NCBI GenBank assembly: GCA_023248855.1
Contig: JAHFDS010000025.1
Coordinates: 1 to 35,471 of the forward strand
Length of the DNA stretch: 35,471 nucleotides
From: Myxococcales bacterium
GTDB taxonomy: Bacteria; Myxococcota_A; Polyangia; JAHFDS01
Reading direction: 5' to 3'
Part shown: in pieces, positions 31,254 through 35,471 of the stretch
Numbering within the stretch: position 1 is the stretch's first letter
Layout of the letters: each line of letters begins with the position of its first letter
Made by a program: the position numbers and the translations under genes
The notes under the pieces: model-generated
The model's database searches: none
Told to the model about the DNA's origin: nothing
The model's input: the letters and a program-made list of their open reading frames with translations, nothing else

Positions 31254-31273
31254 AGCGAGCAGGTCGGCGAATG
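31254..31273 (-). promoter_or_regulatory. Recurrent 20-bp promoter-like element, copy G
   Basis: Sense strand CATTCGCCGACCTGCTCGCT, ending 9 nt before ATG 31244 (25 nt before ATG 31228), in a 33-bp gap of an otherwise overlapping operon. It shares GCCGACCTG with copy F and the GCTCGCT end with copies B and C. Its position makes ATG 31228 the more likely start. Confidence 0.45.
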
Positions 31274-31277
31274 TTTG

Positions 31278-31979
31278 TCAGGCGCCGAGCAGCGCGCGCA
31301 CGTCGTGGTGCGTGGGCTCTGCGAGGTTCACGAGGTGGCGCTTGCGCAGAAGCACGCGCTGGCCGAGGTGCTTGCCGCGGTCGATGGTCTCGAGGGGGCT
31401 CGAGAACGCGAGCCACTCGGTCAGCGCCTCGTACCTGATCACGTACACCGTGCCCTGGGGTGGCGGCTTGAGCCAGCGGATGGCCTTGCCGGCGAACACG
31501 AAGGCATCGCCGTGCACGAATGGCTCGCTCGGCCTGTCGTGGGTCGCGCAGTAGATGGGCGTCACGGCCTGGTACGAGAGGCGATCTTCCTCGGGGGCGA
31601 GCCCCGGCACGCCCTCGCAGAACGCCTGGCCGCGGGTGATGACCTCGGGCTCGGCCGGTAGAGGTACCGTGAGGGTGACGCGATCGAAGTCGCCGATGCG
31701 GTGGTGGACGTCGGTCGAGAAGGTGAGGTCGCTCGGAGTGAGCCAGCCCATGGTGGCGAGGCGCCGATCGCTGTGGGTAGGCATGAGGATGCCCTTGAGC
31801 TTCTCCGGCTGCACCCACACGAAGCCTTCGCCGGAGCAGCGGGGGCAACCGGCGGACATGCGCAGCGCAGTCGCCGCGCGGCACGCACAAGGCAGGCCTT
31901 GTTCCCAGATCACCCAGTCGCCATAGGTGCGGTTGATCTCGTTGATGCGCCGGCGGATCGCACCGCTCGACAGGGTCAT
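31278..31979 (-). CDS. Phage virion-type protein with Cys cluster, unknown function
   Basis: 233 residues from ATG at 31979, overlapping the upstream stop (TGATG). A Cys cluster C-A-C...C-P-R-C lies around residues 31-47 and may bind zinc. The rest is strand-rich, with ITRGQAFCEGVPGLAPEE and TVYVIRYEALTEWLAFSS. No named family recognised. Place among late-type genes suggests a neck, connector or baseplate component. Confidence 0.65.
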   Translation of the reverse strand: MTLSSGAIRRRINEINRTYGDWVIWEQGLPCACRAATALRMSAGCPRCSGEGFVWVQPEKLKGILMPTHSDRRLATMGWLTPSDLTFSTDVHHRIGDFDRVTLTVPLPAEPEVITRGQAFCEGVPGLAPEEDRLSYQAVTPIYCATHDRPSEPFVHGDAFVFAGKAIRWLKPPPQGTVYVIRYEALTEWLAFSSPLETIDRGKHLGQRVLLRKRHLVNLAEPTHHDVRALLGA

Positions 31980-33388
31980 CAGACGATCGCCACGTTCGAA
32001 AGGCCCAGGTACCGGTTCTTGAGGCGCGGGATGAGGGCGTCGAGGTCGGCCTTGTACTCCGCGCGGGAGGCCGACAGCAGGTTGGCCTGGGCATTGCGCA
32101 CGTAGGAGGTCGCGACCGACATCTCCTTGGAGAAGCTCTCGGACGAGACGCCGGGCTTGAAGGCCTGGCCGATCACGGTCAGCGCGTCGAGCGCGGCCTT
32201 CTTGGCGATCGCCTCGACGACGTCGCCAGGAACCTCTCGCAGGCCCACGCGGATCGCGAAGCGCCAGAAGCTCGGGATCTCCATCACGCCGTGAAAGATG
32301 TCGCCGGCCAGCAGGTTGAAGAGGCTCCGCGCCGCCTGCTGATGGAAGGGCACGATCTGGGCGAAGCCGATCTTCTCCTGCAGCTGGATCCAGGAGATCG
32401 GCAGCCCGAGCACGGGCGCACCGGCGATCTGCCCGACCAGGCCGAACACCTTGGTGACGTGGGCGTACGGGAACCGGATCCCCGTCCACTTGCCCGCGGG
32501 CTGCACGTAGAACGTCAGGGGCGGCGCAATGAAGTCGTGGTCGAGACGCTGGGGCGGCGCGAGCCGCTCGAAGCCGGTCTCCAGTCTGGGCAGGACCTCA
32601 CCATCGGTGGAGAGAACGGTCGGCTCGAGGAACAGCTGCAGCGCCGTGTGCTCGAGCCAGTCGGTCGCGCGGTCGACGAAGCGCCCCAGCACCAGGTCGT
32701 CGACCTTCGCGCGCGCGATCAGGATCGACTCCTCGATCGACGCGGCGGGCAAGGCCGATGGGTCGACCAGCTCGACCTCGACGTAGCCATCGCGGTTGTC
32801 GGGCAACACGAAGCGCTGGAAGCGCGGGTCGAGCGCGACCGTCGGGCCGCCTGCCCACTTGAGGCTGCGCTGGCCGGAGGCGTCCACGTTGCACGACAGC
32901 GGGTAGAAGCCGGGCTGCGTGTTCGGCTCCACCTCGATGATCTCGACGCCCGAGATCGCGCGGGGCTGGTACTTGGGCCCGAGGACGTCTGCGCCGAGCT
33001 GGGTCAGACCGTGGAGGTAGTCGGCAGCCAGGCGGTGCGCGGTCAGCAGGCGAACGCTGAGGTCGGCGCTCTCGAGCGGCGGAGCCGGGGAGCCGACCGC
33101 GGTCGCGCGGACGAAGTAGCGGCCGTGCCGGATGGCGGAAAGGCCATCCGCGTCCACGATGCGGGCGAGGTCGAAGCGGGCCACCACACCCCGGGCGGCA
33201 TCAGCCGGCTGTAGCTCGAGGCGCGTGGTGGCCACGACGGCATCGCGGGCGCGGCGCGCCTTGACGAGCTCGACCCGGAACACCTGCGGTGCAGAGAGCT
33301 GCGCCGGCTCGGGGAGGACCGTCGCCGCGAGGACGGAACGGTCGGGCTCGAGCCGACTGAGCTCGTCGAGGTTGAGCGTGACCGGCAA
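31979..33388 (-). CDS. Large phage protein of unknown function, probable virion component
   Basis: 469 residues from TTG at 33388, preceded by GAGG about 5 nt away; no ATG or GTG fits the start of the folded-looking sequence. Residues 20-120 look like an immunoglobulin-like strand domain (VFRVELVKARRARDAVVATT). The middle (120-300) is mixed and the C-terminal third is helical (VVEAIAKKAALDALTVIGQA). No family recognised. Size and neighbours suggest a structural protein. Confidence 0.7.
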   Translation of the reverse strand: MPVTLNLDELSRLEPDRSVLAATVLPEPAQLSAPQVFRVELVKARRARDAVVATTRLELQPADAARGVVARFDLARIVDADGLSAIRHGRYFVRATAVGSPAPPLESADLSVRLLTAHRLAADYLHGLTQLGADVLGPKYQPRAISGVEIIEVEPNTQPGFYPLSCNVDASGQRSLKWAGGPTVALDPRFQRFVLPDNRDGYVEVELVDPSALPAASIEESILIARAKVDDLVLGRFVDRATDWLEHTALQLFLEPTVLSTDGEVLPRLETGFERLAPPQRLDHDFIAPPLTFYVQPAGKWTGIRFPYAHVTKVFGLVGQIAGAPVLGLPISWIQLQEKIGFAQIVPFHQQAARSLFNLLAGDIFHGVMEIPSFWRFAIRVGLREVPGDVVEAIAKKAALDALTVIGQAFKPGVSSESFSKEMSVATSYVRNAQANLLSASRAEYKADLDALIPRLKNRYLGLSNVAIV

Positions 33389-33405
33389 GTCGCCTCGCTG
33401 CCAGG

Positions 33406-34023
33406 CTATGGGGCGATCTTGAGCGAGCCGGGCGCGCTCTTGCCGAGGCCGATGCCGAAGTTGAAAAGGATGTAGACGTTCTCCCGCGAGAAGCCGCTCG
33501 TGCCGCCGGCGTTCGCCATGAGGGCGCCCGTGTCGTGGTCCCCGATGCGGCGGTAGAGATCCACGCCGACCTGGATGCCGAACGTGTTGTTGAAGAACGA
33601 GGGGCCGATCGCGAGGCCCAGGCCCGAGTCAGACACCTTGCTCGAGAGGTCGGTGGCTCCGAAGAGCGTGGTGCCGAGCGCCACGGGGACACTGCCGTTG
33701 GCGCTGCGCACGAGGTTCCAGTAAAGCGAGGCGCCCACGCCGGGCTGAACCGGGACCACGTTGCCGCCGTAGCTGCCGTCCCCATTGCGCGAGAACCCGA
33801 ACCTGGACACGGGCAGGGAGAGGCCCCACGTGAAGTCCGGCGCGAGGCCGGAATCGGTGGTCGTCTCCGCTGGCTTGGCGGCGCGAGCAGTGCGGCGGGC
33901 GTGCTTGGCGACCACCGGCATGCTGCCGAGCGGATCTTCGGGCGCGGGCGTGGGGTCGGCGAGCGCGAGCGCCGGCACGAACAGGAGCGCGAAACCGAGA
34001 GCGAGGCGTGCGAAGCGTTTCAT
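33406..34023 (-). CDS. Exported protein, probable outer-membrane beta-barrel
   Basis: 205 residues from ATG at 34023, with AGGAGG about 7 nt upstream. A clear signal peptide (MKRFARLALGFALLFVPALA) with likely cleavage after ALA near residue 22. The mature part alternates Gly/aromatic/polar strands (FTWGLSLPVSRFGFSRNG, VGASLYWNLV, FGIQVGVDLYRRIG, VYILFNFGIGLG), the pattern of small beta-barrels. Inside a row of virion-type genes this is odd. It may coat the host surface to block superinfection, or be a cargo gene. Confidence 0.75.
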   Translation of the reverse strand: MKRFARLALGFALLFVPALALADPTPAPEDPLGSMPVVAKHARRTARAAKPAETTTDSGLAPDFTWGLSLPVSRFGFSRNGDGSYGGNVVPVQPGVGASLYWNLVRSANGSVPVALGTTLFGATDLSSKVSDSGLGLAIGPSFFNNTFGIQVGVDLYRRIGDHDTGALMANAGGTSGFSRENVYILFNFGIGLGKSAPGSLKIAP

Positions 34024-34036
34024 GACGGTCCTCCTT

Positions 34037-34672
34037 CTACGGAATGGAGAAGAGACGCACCGGCGTCCCCACCGCGGGGGAGCGGGGCACGACGAGAGTT
34101 CTGCGGTAGCGCGCGGCGGCGATCACGACGTCCACCGTCGCGCCGGTGATGAGGGGCAGCTCGAAGAAGCCATCGTCATCGGAGCTCGCGATCACCGCGT
34201 CCCCGGCGACCGCCACGCCCTGCAGGAGCAGCGGCACCTGGAGCAGCGTCGCCGTGACGGTCGCGCGCGCAAGGGGCAGGCCATCGAGACCCACGAGCTG
34301 GCCGATCACGATCGTCTTGTCGAGGTCCGGACGGGCGGCCCGGAAGCTCCTGGCGACCACGACCTCGAGCTGGAGGAGCGAGGGCAGGATCGGCTGGGCG
34401 AGCCCCGGCCGACCGGTCGCCAGCACGAGCAGCGTGCCGAGGGTGTCCGTGTCGGCGGCGTCGAGCGAGAGCAGGTACGCGCCGTTCTGCGCGTCGCGAA
34501 AGTTGCCCGCCGAGAGCGCCTTGCCGTTCCAGGTATCGGCGCCCGCGCGCTTGAGCTGGCAGAGGACGTCGCCGGCGCCGAGCTCGGTCGCAAGACCGTG
34601 CAGCCCGGCAGGAGCGTCGGTGCGGAGCACCAGGTCGAGCACGGCGGGCTGGCTCTGGAGGAGCTGCAGCAT
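34037..34672 (-). CDS. Phage protein with carboxypeptidase-regulatory-like domain
   Basis: 211 residues from ATG at 34672, two bases after the upstream stop. The N-terminal half is mixed. Residues about 125-190 (IVIGQLVGLDGLPLARATVT, then DDDGFFELPLITGATVDVVI) have the G-x-V/L-D-G-x-PL-A and DGxF pattern of carboxypeptidase-regulatory-like beta-sandwich domains. These occur on secreted and virion surface proteins as adhesion modules. A fibre or tail decoration role is plausible. Confidence 0.7.
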   Translation of the reverse strand: MLQLLQSQPAVLDLVLRTDAPAGLHGLATELGAGDVLCQLKRAGADTWNGKALSAGNFRDAQNGAYLLSLDAADTDTLGTLLVLATGRPGLAQPILPSLLQLEVVVARSFRAARPDLDKTIVIGQLVGLDGLPLARATVTATLLQVPLLLQGVAVAGDAVIASSDDDGFFELPLITGATVDVVIAAARYRRTLVVPRSPAVGTPVRLFSIP

Positions 34673-34674
34673 GG

Positions 34675-34944
34675 TCAGACCAGCACGCCGAGCAGGGAAT
34701 AGCGCACCAGGCCCGCGCCGCTCGTCGCACGCACGAAGACACACGGCTCGATCACGTGGAAGTGCTGGGGGGCGCCGGCGGCGATGGTGATCCAGTCGGT
34801 CCCGTTCCAGGACACGTCGATCGAGCCACCCTGGGCCTGGACGTAGAGGCCTCGCAGCGGCCGCCCGAGCTCGACGCGCGCGGGCGGGCTCGGCGCCGCA
34901 GGTGCAGTGCCCGAGCGCTGGATGGGACGGCCGGCGAGGTTCAC
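34675..34944 (-). CDS. Small beta-rich virion-type protein
   Basis: 89 residues from GTG at 34944, overlapping the previous stop as GTGA. A Pro/Ala-rich lead is followed by strands (LRGLYVQAQGGSIDVSWNGT, WITIAAGAPQHFHV) that resemble a jelly-roll or small capsid/tail decoration domain. No family recognised. Confidence 0.65.
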   Translation of the reverse strand: MNLAGRPIQRSGTAPAAPSPPARVELGRPLRGLYVQAQGGSIDVSWNGTDWITIAAGAPQHFHVIEPCVFVRATSGAGLVRYSLLGVLV

Positions 34945-35228
34945 CGCTTGCCCCCGCTCTTCTTGCTGCCGTTGACCTCGCCGACCCGGGCGGTCTGCTT
35001 GGTTCTGGCCTCTTCGACCGGGAGATCGCCCGGGCTGTCGTAGGGCTTGGCGACGTCGCGCTCGTCGATCTCGAAGTGCAGATCGGAAAACAGCTCCTCG
35101 GTCCACGACGGCCGGCCGGTGAGCCGGCGCCGCACGTGATCACCGAGGAGCCAGGCCAGGCTGCCAGCCAGGCCAACCGCGTCGGTCACGCTCTGCCAGA
35201 TCGAACGCATCCTGCCGGTGAGCCTCAT
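34941..35228 (-). CDS. Small membrane-associated protein of unknown function
   Basis: 95 residues from ATG at 35228. A moderately hydrophobic N-terminal segment (SVTDAVGLAGSLAWLLGDHV) is followed by a basic turn (RRRLTGRPSW), an acidic segment and a Lys/Gly-rich tail. Overlaps both neighbours by 4 nt. No family recognised. Confidence 0.6.
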   Translation of the reverse strand: MRLTGRMRSIWQSVTDAVGLAGSLAWLLGDHVRRRLTGRPSWTEELFSDLHFEIDERDVAKPYDSPGDLPVEEARTKQTARVGEVNGSKKSGGKR

Positions 35229-35471
35229 CGCGACCTCCTCCCGCGTGCCCGCCGCGACTCGCCCGGATCGATGGGCGTGTCCGCGGTCTCGAGCGCAGCG
35301 CCGCTGGGTTCCTCCGAAGCGACGGGCGCCGGCGGGGGCTCGTCGGGACCGACGTCCACCGGGACGCCCGGCGCGGTGCGTGGCTCGGGGTAGACCCCGA
35401 ACACCTCGCGCGGCGCCTCCGCCGCGGACACGCCGGGCAGGCGCAGGAGCATCCAGTCGCGCTCGCGCGCG
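35225..35471 (-). CDS. C-terminus of a phage gene (5' end outside window)
   Basis: About 81 codons open to the window edge. Sequence begins ...RERDWMLLRLPGVSAAEAP and ends in a Pro/Ala/Glu-rich tail and an Arg-rich terminus. Methionine at 35452 is probably internal. Being first in the visible late-type operon, it may be the tail of a larger structural protein such as a portal, but nothing in this part proves that. Confidence 0.6.
   Translation of the reverse strand, partial: ARERDWMLLRLPGVSAAEAPREVFGVYPEPRTAPGVPVDVGPDEPPPAPVASEEPSGAALETADTPIDPGESRRARGRRSR

Noticed and set aside
1-35471. tRNA genes and CRISPR arrays
   Set aside because: No cloverleaf-type T-loop/anticodon pattern or regularly spaced short repeats were seen on reading both strands; a dedicated tRNA scan was not possible.

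Overview
The window is GC-rich, with strong G/C preference at third codon positions. It carries a lipoprotein-type SpvB/Rhs giant gene behind a near-perfect sigma-54 promoter, large polymorphic-toxin cassettes, and phage-type replication and virion-type genes. This combination suggests a chromosomal segment of a high-GC Gram-negative bacterium, plausibly a myxobacterium (Myxococcota), holding a large prophage or phage-derived element. The taxon is inference; no rRNA, tRNA or host marker gene is present.

Left arm (1-12.3 kb), phage-like. From the left: the 5' 1.76 kb of a gene with a PD-(D/E)XK-type nuclease signature (3' end outside the window); a leftward three-gene operon encoding a CobS-like AAA+ ATPase, a WGR-domain protein and a CobT-like VWA protein with an HEAGH motif; a rightward operon of two small proteins, a zinc-finger/TOPRIM primase and a HTH plus RNA-polymerase alpha-CTD-like regulator; then a long leftward run of small unknown genes, a Rad50/SbcC/gp46-like ATPase with a zinc hook, and a fatty-acid-hydroxylase-type membrane protein. 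A 20-bp element, close to CGATTGGCCGGCGCGCTCGC, lies just upstream of many of the transcription units and looks like the element's own promoter or operator.

Middle (12.3-28 kb), accessory island mostly on the + strand. Two frameshifted serine-recombinase remnants open it. A sigma-54 promoter then drives a 2364-residue SpvB/VCBS/Rhs lipoprotein toxin, followed by its probable immunity gene. Next comes a second, promoterless Rhs 3' cassette that repeats 1.6 kb of the first gene almost exactly but ends in an HNH nuclease tip with its own immunity gene. Behind it lies a row of toxin-tip scraps and orphan immunity-type genes, then two transposase remnants, a zinc-finger protein with homing-endonuclease-type repeats and a small unknown gene. 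In-frame recombination between the 1.6-kb repeats would swap the toxin at the end of the giant Rhs protein.

Right arm (28-35.5 kb), phage-like, all leftward and tightly overlapping. In transcription order: a truncated gene at the window edge, small proteins, a domain-of-regulatory-type virion candidate, an exported probable beta-barrel protein, two larger virion-type unknowns, a CxxC protein, a dNMP kinase, a small membrane protein, HTH proteins (one possibly a small terminase) and a MarC-family membrane protein. The shared promoter-like element in both arms argues that they belong to one element interrupted or loaded by the Rhs island.
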